Shown here: positions 26,684 through 35,854 of the stretch, piece after piece | Layout of the letters: each line of letters starts with the position of its first letter | Numbering within the stretch: the first letter of the stretch is position 1 | Origin: Acinetobacter sp. ANC 4169 | Lineage (GTDB): Bacteria; Pseudomonadota; Gammaproteobacteria; Pseudomonadales; Moraxellaceae | Direction: 5' to 3' | DNA length: 64,000 nucleotides | Assembly: GCF_002135355.1 (NCBI RefSeq) | Contig: NZ_NEGE01000006.1 | Coordinates: 62,001-126,000, forward strand | Program-made: the position numbers and the translations under genes | Notes under the pieces: generated by a model | What the model saw: only the letters and a program-made list of their open reading frames with translations | What the model was told of the DNA's origin: nothing | The model's database searches: none

Positions 26684-27016
26684 ATGACAGATCAATCATC
26701 TCCTGAAAAATCACCTTGGGGCTGGAGAGCATTAATTATTTTCTGTATTTTGGGTGCATTATTCATGGGTTTGTTCTGGCTGGCAGTCAGCAATGAGCCA
26801 GACTATATGCCAAGTCAGCAGAAGAAAGACAATACTCAACAGCATGCATTTAAAAATGCGCCTGCAATGTCTCAGGAACAAATGGCTGAAGCTCAGCAGC
26901 AACAGCAAGCACGTGAAGCAGCAACTTCGCAGTCTGCCGCTGAAATGCACATGACTGAAGAAGAACATGCGCATATGACAGACCATGCCGAAGCATCAAG
27001 TGCACACGGTCACTAA
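26684..27016 (+). CDS. Small membrane-anchored protein with His/Met-rich tail, function unknown
   Basis: A 110-residue protein. Residues 1-15 are cytoplasmic and a single membrane helix spans about 16-35 (LIIFCILGALFMGLFWLAV). A glutamine-rich, probably helical segment follows (QEQMAEAQQQQQAREA), then a C-terminus rich in His, Met and acidic residues (MHMTEEEHAHMTDHAE ... SSAHGH). With the tail in the periplasm it could bind transition metals, but that is inference from composition. It has its own ribosome site region and terminator. I do not recognise the family. Confidence 0.7.
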   Translation: MTDQSSPEKSPWGWRALIIFCILGALFMGLFWLAVSNEPDYMPSQQKKDNTQQHAFKNAPAMSQEQMAEAQQQQQAREAATSQSAAEMHMTEEEHAHMTDHAEASSAHGH

Positions 27017-27033
27017 AGCATTAACGGCGTATC

Positions 27034-27060
27034 AAGGCGGGCTTTATAACCCGCTTTTTT
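27034..27060 (+). terminator. Terminator of the His-rich membrane protein gene
   Basis: Stem GCGGG/CCCGC with an 8-base loop and a T6 tail. Confidence 0.75.
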
Positions 27061-27069
27061 AATGTCATT

Positions 27070-27699
27070 TCAAATTGATGCGTTTTGCACACTTTTTTGA
27101 GCCTTTAAATAGCGGTCAATTTGCGCCAAGGCAGACTGCACTGCTTTGGCTTTGCCATGCGGCTGCAGATCGGTACCTTCTGCATAAATAAAATCGACAT
27201 CATCAATACCGACCAGCCCCAATACAGCAGTCAAATAGGGTGTGACAGCATCGGTTGCCAAACCTTGATGAATACCACCTCTTGAACTAAAGACCGCTGC
27301 TTTAACCCCTTGAATTAATCCCACAGGCGCTGTTTCAGTATATTTAAAAGTGACACGTGCCCTTGCAATCAAATCAAACCAGTTTTTCAGCTGAGTCGGT
27401 ACATTCAAGTTATACATCGGCACCGCAATCAGCAATAAATCACAGTGCTGAAGTTCCTGAATAAATTGATCCGACAAGGCAACGGCGCATTTAATCTCAG
27501 GTTTTTCATTCACCTCGCCTCGCAGGGCCTGAAACAGTTCCAAGTCCAATACCGGCAAATGCATTGCAGCCAAGTCATGTTCAATGACCTGATCTTCAAA
27601 ACCCTGCTGCTGACGCGTCTGTAAATAGGCATCTATCAGCTGATTGCTCATGGATTGACTCTGCATAAAACTGGATTTAAGCACCAAAATTTGACTCAT
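27070..27699 (-). CDS. azoR: FMN-dependent NADH:quinone oxidoreductase/azoreductase AzoR
   Basis: A flavodoxin-like oxidoreductase that reduces quinones and azo bonds by two electrons and protects against thiol and quinone stress. The 209-residue form starts at the ATG at 27699 (MSQILVLKSSFMQSQSMSNQ). An extension to 27744 would overlap the divergent regulator's region. Motifs seen are the FMN phosphate loop around SSFMQSQSMS, VPMYNLNVPTQLKNWFD and FSSRGG. It is divergent from a LysR-type regulator 100 bases away, which is the probable regulator. Confidence 0.92.
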   Translation of the reverse strand: MSQILVLKSSFMQSQSMSNQLIDAYLQTRQQQGFEDQVIEHDLAAMHLPVLDLELFQALRGEVNEKPEIKCAVALSDQFIQELQHCDLLLIAVPMYNLNVPTQLKNWFDLIARARVTFKYTETAPVGLIQGVKAAVFSSRGGIHQGLATDAVTPYLTAVLGLVGIDDVDFIYAEGTDLQPHGKAKAVQSALAQIDRYLKAQKSVQNASI

Positions 27700-27799
27700 G
27701 ATCTGGCTCACTCTGTTCATTGAGCACAAGATTAGCATTGCCAAATTAGATGCAAAAGCGATAATAAATCATCACATTGATTCCATACTGGAAACAAAA

Positions 27800-28711
27800 A
27801 TGCGCCTTACGGATCTGAAAAGCCTGAATGCCTTTATGACTGTGGTTGAATTAGGCAGTTTTACTCAAGCGGCTGAAAAATTGCATCTCACCCGTTCTGC
27901 CGTCAGTAAAATGGTCGCCAAGCTGGAACAGCAAATGGGCGCTGTGCTGCTGACCCGCAATACCCGCCATGTGACCTTGACCGACGAAGGTGCAGTATTT
28001 TATGAATACAGCCAGCGTGCTGTACAGGAACTGCTGACCGCCGAAAATCTGCTGGACAGCAGCAGTCAACATATTCGAGGCTCATTACGCCTGTCCATGC
28101 CTGTTTTATTCGGTCAAAAATTTATTGTGCCGATACTGAAAACCTTGTCCGAACAACATCCTGAATTAAATATAGAACTGTCTTTTAATGATCGGCGGGT
28201 CGATTTAATTGAAGATAATTTTGATCTTGCTATTCGAATTGGCCATCTGGACGACAGCAGCCAGCTAATTGCAAAAAAGATTGGCCAACATGCAATGTGG
28301 CTTTGCGCCACACCACAGTATTTAGAACAGCATGGCATCCCGTCATCGCTCACGGACTTAGCACAGCAACAACTGATTCGCTATGCTAAAGCAGGTCAAA
28401 TTCAAGATTGGCAATTTAAAGACCCCAATCTGAAAACCATAAAATACAGGCCAAGTGGCAACATCCAGATGGACGATATGCAGGCTATTTTAGACTACAC
28501 TTTAATGGGGGGCGGAATCAGCTGGCTTCCATCGTGGCTGATTCAGCCTTATCTGCAATCAGGACGGTTGAAGCACTTGCTTGCAGATCATTCAAGTAGC
28601 GACTATCCCATTCAAATCGTTTGGAAACAGTCGCATTTTTTGCCCTTACGCATCCGTATCACCATTGATCTGATCGCCCAATCACTACAGCAGCATCTGA
28701 CTGATGCTTAA
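27800..28711 (+). CDS. LysR-type transcriptional regulator divergent from azoR
   Basis: 303 residues from the ATG at 27800 (MRLTDLKSLNAFMTVVELGS); the frame runs upstream to 27698 but that part is not LysR-like. The N-terminal winged helix-turn-helix is visible (FTQAAEKLHLTRSAVSKMVA), and the periplasmic-binding-like effector domain starts near residue 90 (RGSLRLSMPVLFGQKF). The AaeR/CrgA-like subfamily character and the divergent layout suggest it senses quinone or aromatic electrophiles and controls azoR. Confidence 0.9.
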   Translation: MRLTDLKSLNAFMTVVELGSFTQAAEKLHLTRSAVSKMVAKLEQQMGAVLLTRNTRHVTLTDEGAVFYEYSQRAVQELLTAENLLDSSSQHIRGSLRLSMPVLFGQKFIVPILKTLSEQHPELNIELSFNDRRVDLIEDNFDLAIRIGHLDDSSQLIAKKIGQHAMWLCATPQYLEQHGIPSSLTDLAQQQLIRYAKAGQIQDWQFKDPNLKTIKYRPSGNIQMDDMQAILDYTLMGGGISWLPSWLIQPYLQSGRLKHLLADHSSSDYPIQIVWKQSHFLPLRIRITIDLIAQSLQQHLTDA

Positions 28712-28731
28712 CTACTGTGATAAGCAGATGA

Positions 28732-29154
28732 TTAAAGTTTCAAATACATATCAATATGTGGAATGCCACAGTCCAGGTATTCCTCGCCCTGCACCTGAAA
28801 ACCCAAACCTGCATAAAACTGAATGGCATATACTTGCGATGACAGCTTTAAAAATTCACGCTGTTCGGATTTTGCTTGTTCGATAATGGCTTGCATCAGT
28901 AATTTACCGATACCCAACCCGCGATGTGACTTCAATACTGCTACACGGCCAATGCTGTTATTTTGCAATAATCGTGCAGTCGCAATGGGCTGATGCTGAT
29001 CATAAACCGCAAATTGTAGGGATACGGCATCTTCTGCATCCCATTCATCTTCCGGGGCAATCTGTTGTTCCTGAATAAACACTGCTTCTCGAATCGGCTT
29101 AATCTCCGGCTGCAAGACAGCCCATGATCCCGAAACAATCTTAAATTGGCTCAT
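28732..29154 (-). CDS. GNAT-family N-acetyltransferase
   Basis: 140 residues from the ATG at 29154, chosen because GAGGA lies six bases upstream; the ATG two codons earlier touches that site. The acetyl-CoA loop is RGLGIGKLLMQA, preceded by IGRVAVLKSHR, with FYAGLGFQVQGEEYLDCGIPH at the end, as in the ElaA/YjcF-type GNAT group. It begins ten bases after the stop of the upstream methyltransferase gene, so it is probably translated from the same message. Substrate is unknown. Confidence 0.88.
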   Translation of the reverse strand: MSQFKIVSGSWAVLQPEIKPIREAVFIQEQQIAPEDEWDAEDAVSLQFAVYDQHQPIATARLLQNNSIGRVAVLKSHRGLGIGKLLMQAIIEQAKSEQREFLKLSSQVYAIQFYAGLGFQVQGEEYLDCGIPHIDMYLKL

Positions 29155-29163
29155 TTTCATTCC

Positions 29164-30387
29164 TCAGCACTTACAACCAATATCCTGCTGATCCCATTGA
29201 TCATTCAGCAGCAATTCCAGGGAATGTTTTTGAATGCCATACATCTGTTTTAAAGCCTGAATCTGCGCCAAAACCTGCTGATCCGGCACTTGATAATCCT
29301 TGCGTTTGGTGGCCAGAATCATCTTGTTTTTACTGGTATGTTCCAGTGCCACAAATTCAAATACCTTGGTTTCATAGCCATAAGCTTTGAGCAGCAAGGC
29401 ACGAATGGTATCGGTCAGCATTTCTGCCTGCTGCCCGGCATGAATGCCGAATTGCAGCATCGGTTTCAGCACTTCAGGGCTTTTTAATTGTGGACGCAAT
29501 TCTTTATGACAACACGGCGCGCACATAATCATTTGCGCATTTAAGCGAATACCGGTATGAATGGCAAAGTCGGTTGCCACATCACAGGCATGTAATGCAA
29601 TCATGACATCCAGATGTTCGGGCTGATAGGTACGCACATCACCCTGGAAAAAATCCAGTTGCTGAAAGTCTGAACGCTGTGCAACGCCCTGACAAAATTC
29701 CACCATTTTCGGATTCAGCTCGACCCCGGTCACAAAAGGAGTTTGGTCGTGTTTGGCCAGATAATCATATAAAGCAAAGGTTAAATAGCCTTTGCCTGAA
29801 CCAAAATCAACTACACGCAGTGCATGATCATGTTGGCTCATCTGTTCCAGGGCACCCGAGAAAATTTCAATAAATTTATTAATCTGTTTCCATTTACGCG
29901 CCATGCTCGGAATAATCTGCACATTATGGTCAGTAATTCCAAGCGGTTGTAAAAAGTAACTGTCTTGATCGACATAGCGATGCTTGGCACGGTCATGACC
30001 TTGCTGTGTCTCTGCCGGATTCACTGTAGCACTGGCCTTTTTACTACTGCTCAGCAGGGCTTTCTTCTTATTTTTTTTCAGTTGCAGTTCTTCGCTCGCG
30101 GTAAACAAATTGGCCTGTTTAGATTGAGCCAACAGCGATTGCACCAAAGACACAGCTTCTGCCAAAGGATAATTTTTAGTGACATCTTGAGTCTTGTAAC
30201 GATAGAGACAGCTGAGCACAGGCTGGTTTTGCAGTGAAATGACTCGTAAGGTCATTTTCTCCAAATGCTCAAGTTCACCTTTATACTGACTAATAATCAT
30301 TCGATCAAAACTATGTGTTTCAATGGCTTGCTGAAAGGCATCTAAGAATTTTTGTTCCTGAATAAAAGGAGAAGCCGGTTGAGACAT
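29164..30387 (-). CDS. SAM-dependent methyltransferase (Methyltransf_32-like)
   Basis: 407 residues from the ATG at 30387 (MSQPASPFIQEQ). The C-terminal half is a class I methyltransferase domain with VVDFGSGKGYLTFALYDYL (SAM loop), TGVELNPKMVEF, ALHACDVATDFAI and the characteristic CAPCCHKELR cysteine motif. The N-terminal ~150 residues are less conserved and contain a basic KKNKKKALLSSSKK stretch that may bind RNA. The HACD...CCH pattern is that of the GSTCD/Methyltransf_32 family. The substrate is not established. It is upstream of a GNAT gene. Confidence 0.85.
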   Translation of the reverse strand: MSQPASPFIQEQKFLDAFQQAIETHSFDRMIISQYKGELEHLEKMTLRVISLQNQPVLSCLYRYKTQDVTKNYPLAEAVSLVQSLLAQSKQANLFTASEELQLKKNKKKALLSSSKKASATVNPAETQQGHDRAKHRYVDQDSYFLQPLGITDHNVQIIPSMARKWKQINKFIEIFSGALEQMSQHDHALRVVDFGSGKGYLTFALYDYLAKHDQTPFVTGVELNPKMVEFCQGVAQRSDFQQLDFFQGDVRTYQPEHLDVMIALHACDVATDFAIHTGIRLNAQMIMCAPCCHKELRPQLKSPEVLKPMLQFGIHAGQQAEMLTDTIRALLLKAYGYETKVFEFVALEHTSKNKMILATKRKDYQVPDQQVLAQIQALKQMYGIQKHSLELLLNDQWDQQDIGCKC

Positions 30388-30490
30388 ACAAATCACTCGA
30401 ATAAATGAAGCTACAGTTTAAAACTTCTTACTTTAAAGGTAAAACTGCATTACTATACAAGTGTATTTTTTTAATTATAGAAAATAAATA

Positions 30491-31132
30491 ATGACTACAT
30501 CTCAGCTGCAGGCTTACGATCCACATGAAGAAAAAATTAATGCGATCAGTCATGCACTTGGCGCACTATTAGCGCTTATTGCCAGCATTTTTATGCTGAT
30601 CAAGGGCAGTTATTTACCACTCGGGCAATTTATCGGCTTATGCGTTTATGCGCTAAGCATGATTTTACTCTTTTCTGCATCGAGCCTGTATCATTATGCC
30701 GAATCGCCACAACGACGCGGCTGGTATAAAAAACTCGACCACACTGCTATTTATTATCTGATTGCGGGAACCTACACCCCATTCCTGACCATCGCCATTC
30801 CTACAGCTAAAGCCCATTATTTATTGATTGCACTTTGGCTGATTGCGCTTATTGGTACACTATTCAAGTTAGTTTTCATCCATCGTTTCCAAAAAATTTC
30901 CCTGCTTGCTTATTTGGCCATGGGATGGATGGCTTTGCTGGTAATAGATGATATGCAACGCTTTTTAAGTGCTCAAGCTTTAACCTATTTAGTGATTGGC
31001 GGGCTTTCTTACACCGTTGGTGCATTGTTTTATGCCTTAAAAAGAGTAAGATATACCCACGCTATCTGGCATATTTTTGTATTGATCGGTGCAGGATCAC
31101 AATTTCTGTCTATCTATCTGTACGTGATTTAA
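30491..31132 (+). CDS. Hemolysin III/PAQR-family membrane protein
   Basis: A seven-helix inner-membrane protein of 213 residues. The PAQR metal motifs are seen as EKINAISHALGALLA, FSASSLYHYAES, KLDHTAIYYLIAGTYTPF and the C-terminal HAIWHIFV. Members named hemolysin III or YqfA/TrhA are linked to membrane fluidity and unsaturated lipid homeostasis; true haemolytic activity is doubtful. Monocistronic, divergent from the methyltransferase gene. Confidence 0.92.
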   Translation: MTTSQLQAYDPHEEKINAISHALGALLALIASIFMLIKGSYLPLGQFIGLCVYALSMILLFSASSLYHYAESPQRRGWYKKLDHTAIYYLIAGTYTPFLTIAIPTAKAHYLLIALWLIALIGTLFKLVFIHRFQKISLLAYLAMGWMALLVIDDMQRFLSAQALTYLVIGGLSYTVGALFYALKRVRYTHAIWHIFVLIGAGSQFLSIYLYVI

Positions 31133-31276
31133 CCCTCTCATTCTTCATTTCAGTGACCCTGAGCGAGTTGAGTAGAGACGGTTGTTCGTTGTTTTTTTAA
31201 GAAATTACGCCTTTTTTAAAAAGATTACGCTTTTAAAACTAAGTTTTTTTATTTTTAGTAAGTGTAAGGTCCATCC

Positions 31277-32593
31277 ATGGCGTCATCAGATTCTATTGCA
31301 GCTTCAGAAGAAGTAGCAACAAATTCAAAATTCCGCGTTCTTACTGCGAGTCTTGTAGGTACAACAATCGAGTTCTTCGATTTTTATATTTACGCAACAG
31401 CAGCAGTCATTATTTTTCCACATCTGTTCTTTCCAGCTAGCACAGATCCAACCACTGCAACCATTCAGTCTTTAGCCACCTTTGCGATTGCCTTTATTGC
31501 ACGCCCGATTGGCGCTGCACTGTTTGGACATTTGGGTGACCGGATTGGTCGTAAAGCAACCCTGGTCGCGGCATTACTCACCATGGGTGTTTCGACCGTA
31601 TGTATTGGTTTACTTCCAACGTATGCACAAGTGGGGCTTGCTGCACCCTTATTGCTTGCGCTTTGCCGTTTAGGTCAAGGACTGGGGTTAGGTGGGGAAT
31701 GGAGTGGTGCGGTTCTTCTGGCCACTGAAAATGCACCTGAAGGCAAACGTGCCTGGTACGGCATGTTCCCACAACTTGGGGCGCCGATCGGCTTTATCCT
31801 GGCTACCGGTTCTTTCATTACCCTTGGCGCATTCATGTCTGAACAGGACTTTATGCAATGGGGATGGCGTATTCCGTTTATTTCAAGTGCTTTACTGGTG
31901 ATTATGGGTTTATGGATTCGTTTGAAACTTCATGAAACTCCTGCATTCCAGAAAGTATTGGATAAGCAAAAAGAAGTAAATATTCCGTTTAAAGAAGTGT
32001 TGACCAAACACTGGGGTATGCTCATTCTGGGTACAATTGCAGCTATCTGTACCTTCGTTGTGTTCTATTTGACCACAGTATTTGCATTAAACTGGGGAAC
32101 CACCAAACTCGGTTACACACGTTCTGAATTTCTGGAACTGCAGTTGGTTGCCACATTATGCTTTGCTGCATTCATTCCACTTTCTGCAGTGTTTGCGGAA
32201 AAATTTGGTCGTAAAGCTACTTCCATTGGCGTATGTATTGTTTCAGCATTGTTTGGCCTGGTGTTCTCAAGCATGCTTGAATCTGGCAACACTATTATCG
32301 TGTTCTTATTCTTATGTGTTGGTTTGGCGATCATGGGCTTAACTTATGGCCCAATTGGTACAGTACTTTCTGAAATTTTCCCAACTTCAGTGCGTTATAC
32401 CGGTTCAGCATTAACCTTTAACCTTGCAGGTATTTTTGGGGCGTCTTTTGCACCATTAATCGCAACTAAGCTTGCAACGACGTATGGTTTATATGCTGTC
32501 GGTTATTACTTAACCGCTGCTTCTCTGCTTTCACTGCTTGCCTTCCTGGCCATTCGTGAAACCAAAAATGATGATGTAAACAACCAGGTTTAA
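31277..32593 (+). CDS. MFS transporter, metabolite:H+ symporter (MHS) family
   Basis: 438 residues with twelve predicted helices. The MHS signatures are present: GTTIEFFDFYIYATAA at the start of TM1, FGHLGDRIGRKATL in the loop 2-3 position, RLGQGLGLGGEWSGAVLL in TM4 and RFAEKFGRK-type loop 8-9 (VFAEKFGRKAT). It is closest in style to YhjE/ShiA/ProP transporters for small carboxylates, shikimate or betaines. The substrate cannot be read from the sequence or context. Confidence 0.9.
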   Translation: MASSDSIAASEEVATNSKFRVLTASLVGTTIEFFDFYIYATAAVIIFPHLFFPASTDPTTATIQSLATFAIAFIARPIGAALFGHLGDRIGRKATLVAALLTMGVSTVCIGLLPTYAQVGLAAPLLLALCRLGQGLGLGGEWSGAVLLATENAPEGKRAWYGMFPQLGAPIGFILATGSFITLGAFMSEQDFMQWGWRIPFISSALLVIMGLWIRLKLHETPAFQKVLDKQKEVNIPFKEVLTKHWGMLILGTIAAICTFVVFYLTTVFALNWGTTKLGYTRSEFLELQLVATLCFAAFIPLSAVFAEKFGRKATSIGVCIVSALFGLVFSSMLESGNTIIVFLFLCVGLAIMGLTYGPIGTVLSEIFPTSVRYTGSALTFNLAGIFGASFAPLIATKLATTYGLYAVGYYLTAASLLSLLAFLAIRETKNDDVNNQV

Positions 32594-32607
32594 TCTCATT
32601 TATAAAT

Positions 32608-32640
32608 AAAAAAACCAGCGTTATTTACGCTGGTTTTTTT
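32608..32640. terminator. Bidirectional terminator between the MHS transporter and a convergent gene
   Basis: Stem AAAACCAGCG/CGCTGGTTTT with a 7-base loop and A/T runs on both sides. Confidence 0.88.
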
Positions 32641-32660
32641 ATATGTTTTTTCTCACTGCT

Positions 32661-33005
32661 TCAGATCTGTTCATCACTTAACATCTGTTGATAAAGCTCT
32701 TCAAATACTTTTCGATCACCACCAGACTGGTAATAACTGGGAACAACGTAAGTCACCAGCTGACGGTATCTTTCTGTTGCGTATAAGTGATCCAAAAAAG
32801 CCTCTACATTCTTTTCATCAATCCCAAAGGCCGTGATCAGTTGCTGAAACTTTTGATAAAACCTGCTGGCAAATTCTGGTGTATTGACCACATCGCTTTC
32901 GGCTTGTTGAAAAGCCTGTTCTAGAGCAATTAAACCCGCTTCAAGCTGTGCCGATTGAGGTTCTGTTAAAGCAAAAAACTGACCGACCTCTTCTGAAAAA
33001 GACAT
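32661..33005 (-). CDS. Conserved-looking hypothetical protein, all-alpha
   Basis: 114 residues with no signal peptide or membrane segment. The start is well supported by TAGGAGAAG seven bases upstream. The composition (acidic, many Gln, Glu and aromatic residues such as FASRFYQKFQQLITAFGI and FEELYQQMLSDEQI) predicts a soluble helical protein. I do not recognise the family. It is convergent with the MHS transporter and 87 bases downstream of the metallophosphoesterase gene in the same direction, so it may share that transcript. Confidence 0.7.
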   Translation of the reverse strand: MSFSEEVGQFFALTEPQSAQLEAGLIALEQAFQQAESDVVNTPEFASRFYQKFQQLITAFGIDEKNVEAFLDHLYATERYRQLVTYVVPSYYQSGGDRKVFEELYQQMLSDEQI

Positions 33006-33092
33006 GCGCTTCTCCTATTCTGTTTTCATTGTTATAAAGCAATCTTGTTGTAGGGTATGTCAAAAATTGTTCCAAAAACCGATCTTCAAGAT

Positions 33093-34103
33093 TTAAACCA
33101 ATTCAATAATATCAATCGTCGGTGGTACCCGAAAACGAAATGGTACACCGACCAGCCCTGTACCTACAGTGACAAATACATCGGCATTTTCATGCTCATA
33201 TAAACCTTTTTTATGTCCAAGAATGGATACTTTTTTCATGATGTAATTGGTCAGCCAAGGCAGTTCCACCTGCCCGCCATGGGTATGCCCCGACAGCATC
33301 AGCGGACGTGTCGGTAATTGCGGTACCATATCTACCGTATCCGGATTATGCGATAAAATTACCCAGGGTTTGTCTTGCGGTAAATCCGGCATATAACGCA
33401 TATCCGTTTTACCAGCCCATAAATCACCCACACCGAGCAATCTGAATTCATCAAACTCGACAATCTGCCCTTCAATATCAATCACGTTATTGACCTTTAA
33501 GGCATGTCTTAATAAATTCTGAATGGGTGGCCCTGGATATTGCTCATCATGATTGCCGTTCACCGAATAAACCGGAGCATTGATGTTTTGTAAAATGGCC
33601 AGCTCATCGGCCAGTTTGTTTTCAGGTTCATAGGTCCAGTCCCCTGCCACCACTACCAGATCGGGATTCTGCTGATTAATTTTATCGACAATAATTTTCA
33701 GCTGACGTTCATGCCCGGAAAACAGTCCAATATGTAAATCGGCAATCAAGGCCAGTTTGACCGGACGCTGCAGGTTTTGTTCCGGATTGAGCTGATATTG
33801 CAGGGTTTTAACCATGACATACTGAGGTTCGATAAAGCGCGCATAAATCAGCACACAACTCAGCAAGAAAATAAATACGGCTTGGTGAATAGAGTAATAG
33901 CCACTCCAGCCGGCATATAAACTGAAGAAAAACAGCGGTAACAGCAAATAGGACAGATAAAAGGCCAATAAATGCACAAATGCTTTAAACGGATGAATGG
34001 TTTCTGTTCGGGTTTGACTCAGCCAGGCCTGCGCAATACCCCATATGCCAAGTACTGCAAAACACAAGTAAAAATAAAAAACGACTGAGTCTGAATCCCA
34101 CAT
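33093..34103 (-). CDS. Membrane metallophosphoesterase (YkuE-like)
   Basis: 336 residues. Four hydrophobic segments occupy about the first 105 residues. A calcineurin-like phosphoesterase domain follows with all metal motifs: ALIADLHIGLFSGHE, VVAGDWTYE, SVNGNHDEQ, LSHNPDTV and LSGHTHGGQ. The membrane anchor and active-site order match the YkuE/YpbG class, some of which cleave UDP-diacylglucosamine-like or other phosphoesters at the membrane. AAGGT seven bases upstream supports the start. The substrate is inferred only at class level. Confidence 0.9.
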   Translation of the reverse strand: MWDSDSVVFYFYLCFAVLGIWGIAQAWLSQTRTETIHPFKAFVHLLAFYLSYLLLPLFFFSLYAGWSGYYSIHQAVFIFLLSCVLIYARFIEPQYVMVKTLQYQLNPEQNLQRPVKLALIADLHIGLFSGHERQLKIIVDKINQQNPDLVVVAGDWTYEPENKLADELAILQNINAPVYSVNGNHDEQYPGPPIQNLLRHALKVNNVIDIEGQIVEFDEFRLLGVGDLWAGKTDMRYMPDLPQDKPWVILSHNPDTVDMVPQLPTRPLMLSGHTHGGQVELPWLTNYIMKKVSILGHKKGLYEHENADVFVTVGTGLVGVPFRFRVPPTIDIIELV

Positions 34104-34215
34104 ATAACCTTCTCTAATCCTGACGCTGATATTACATCATTCATCTATTACGATATTTATCTTTTCACAGCTGGCAATTATACTCAAACCAAATTTTGGT
34201 ATCGTTTTACAATAT

Positions 34216-35850
34216 ATGACGCAATCTTCTCATCGACTTACACACTTAAATACTGCGAAATCATATAGATCTCATAGCTATAAAACCGCAGTATTGCTTA
34301 GTTGTAGCCTGATTCTGGGGATTCCTGCATGTTCAACCCTGCCTAAACAGATTCCCCAACCGGTTGAATATTCATTTGACACCAAAACAGAACAGACCTC
34401 GCTGGCTAAAATCATTATGCCGTTGAGGGAACAAAACCCGAATCTTACCGGTTATCATGTTTTATATGACCCGCTGGAAGCTTTGGCTGCACGTATCCAT
34501 TTAATTGATAAAGCAGAAAAAAGTTTAGATTTACAATACTACATTTGGGACAACGATAAAATTGGCGCGCTGGCGCTAAACTCCATCATTAAAGCAGCTG
34601 ACCGAGGCGTAAAGGTTCGTCTGCTGATGGATGACAACAATGCCAAAAAGATGGAAGGCATTTATCTGGCCCTCGATCAGCATAAAAATATTGATGTGCG
34701 CCTTTATAATCCTTACCGTTTTAGACATTACCGTGCCATGGACATGGTGCTGGATCTAAAACGCATTAACCGCCGCATGCATAACAAAAGTTTTATTGCA
34801 GACAACCAGATTGCATTAATTGGCGGTCGCAATATGAGTAACCAGTATTATAACGTCAGTGACAATTATCAATTTTCCGATGTTGATGTGATGCTGGTCG
34901 GCGCCGCATCAGATGAAATCATTCATTCCTTTGATGAATACTGGAATGATGATTACGCATTTCCGGTCAAGCAAATTGTCAATCCAAAACATTATTCCTT
35001 GCGTTTTGACAGCCTGAAACAACAACTCGAGGAACATTCGCAAAGCGTTAACGTGCAGAATTATCTCGATTTAGCCAACCGATCGCATGCTTTTGAAAAC
35101 TGGCTGAATAACAGTATTCAGTTTGACTGGGTCAAAGCAGAAGTCGTCAGTGATTCACCCAGTAAAATCAGGGCAAAGGCCAAAAAAGAACAACATCTGA
35201 ATTTTCAACTGATTAACCGTTTGGAAAAACCCGAACACAGTGTCGATATTATTTCTGCTTATTTTGTCCCGGAAAAAAAAGGCGAAAAAATGCTGAGTGA
35301 TCTGGCTCAAAACAATATCAATGTGCGGGTACTGACCAATTCCTTTAAAGCCAATGACGTGGCTTTGGTACATGCATTCTATGGCAAATATCGCAAGGAT
35401 TTACTCCAGAATAATGTCCAACTCTACGAGTTTCTGTCTATTCCGGAAACTGAAAACTTGAATGCCAATACCAAGGAAATTGCTGAAAAAGCCAAAGTCA
35501 ACATCAAAGGTTTAAGTCGTTCCAGCCTGCATGCCAAACTCATGACCATAGATGAGAAGCAAGTTTTTATTGGTTCTTTTAATTTCGACCCACGTTCTGC
35601 TTATTTAAATACGGAAATTGGCGTATTGCTGGACAGCCCGAACCTGGCCAGAGCAGTACATCAGACCATGGATCAGAACCTGTCTAAATATGCCTACAAA
35701 CTGGTGTTAAATGCCAACAATAAAATCAACTGGCAAATTAAACGGCATGATGGCAGCATCAAAACGTATCAGAAAGAACCCAAGATGAAATGGTGGCAAA
35801 AAGCTGGGGTTAAAATGATTTCCTGGTTACCGGTTGAAGGCTTTATGTAA
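34216..35850 (+). CDS. Phospholipase D-family lipoprotein, cardiolipin synthase C-like
   Basis: 544 residues with two HKD motifs: His189/Lys191/Asp196 (HNKSFIADNQIALIGGRN) and His439/Lys441/Asp446 (HAKLMTIDEKQVFIGSFN), the mark of an active PLD dimer-in-one. The N-terminus has a hydrophobic stretch with a possible lipobox before Cys39 (GIPACS), suggesting a membrane-anchored lipoprotein. ClsC/YmdC enzymes form cardiolipin from phosphatidylglycerol and phosphatidylethanolamine. It converges on an acyltransferase gene with only four bases between the stops and no terminator. Confidence 0.88.
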   Translation: MTQSSHRLTHLNTAKSYRSHSYKTAVLLSCSLILGIPACSTLPKQIPQPVEYSFDTKTEQTSLAKIIMPLREQNPNLTGYHVLYDPLEALAARIHLIDKAEKSLDLQYYIWDNDKIGALALNSIIKAADRGVKVRLLMDDNNAKKMEGIYLALDQHKNIDVRLYNPYRFRHYRAMDMVLDLKRINRRMHNKSFIADNQIALIGGRNMSNQYYNVSDNYQFSDVDVMLVGAASDEIIHSFDEYWNDDYAFPVKQIVNPKHYSLRFDSLKQQLEEHSQSVNVQNYLDLANRSHAFENWLNNSIQFDWVKAEVVSDSPSKIRAKAKKEQHLNFQLINRLEKPEHSVDIISAYFVPEKKGEKMLSDLAQNNINVRVLTNSFKANDVALVHAFYGKYRKDLLQNNVQLYEFLSIPETENLNANTKEIAEKAKVNIKGLSRSSLHAKLMTIDEKQVFIGSFNFDPRSAYLNTEIGVLLDSPNLARAVHQTMDQNLSKYAYKLVLNANNKINWQIKRHDGSIKTYQKEPKMKWWQKAGVKMISWLPVEGFM

Positions 35851-35854
35851 GCCT

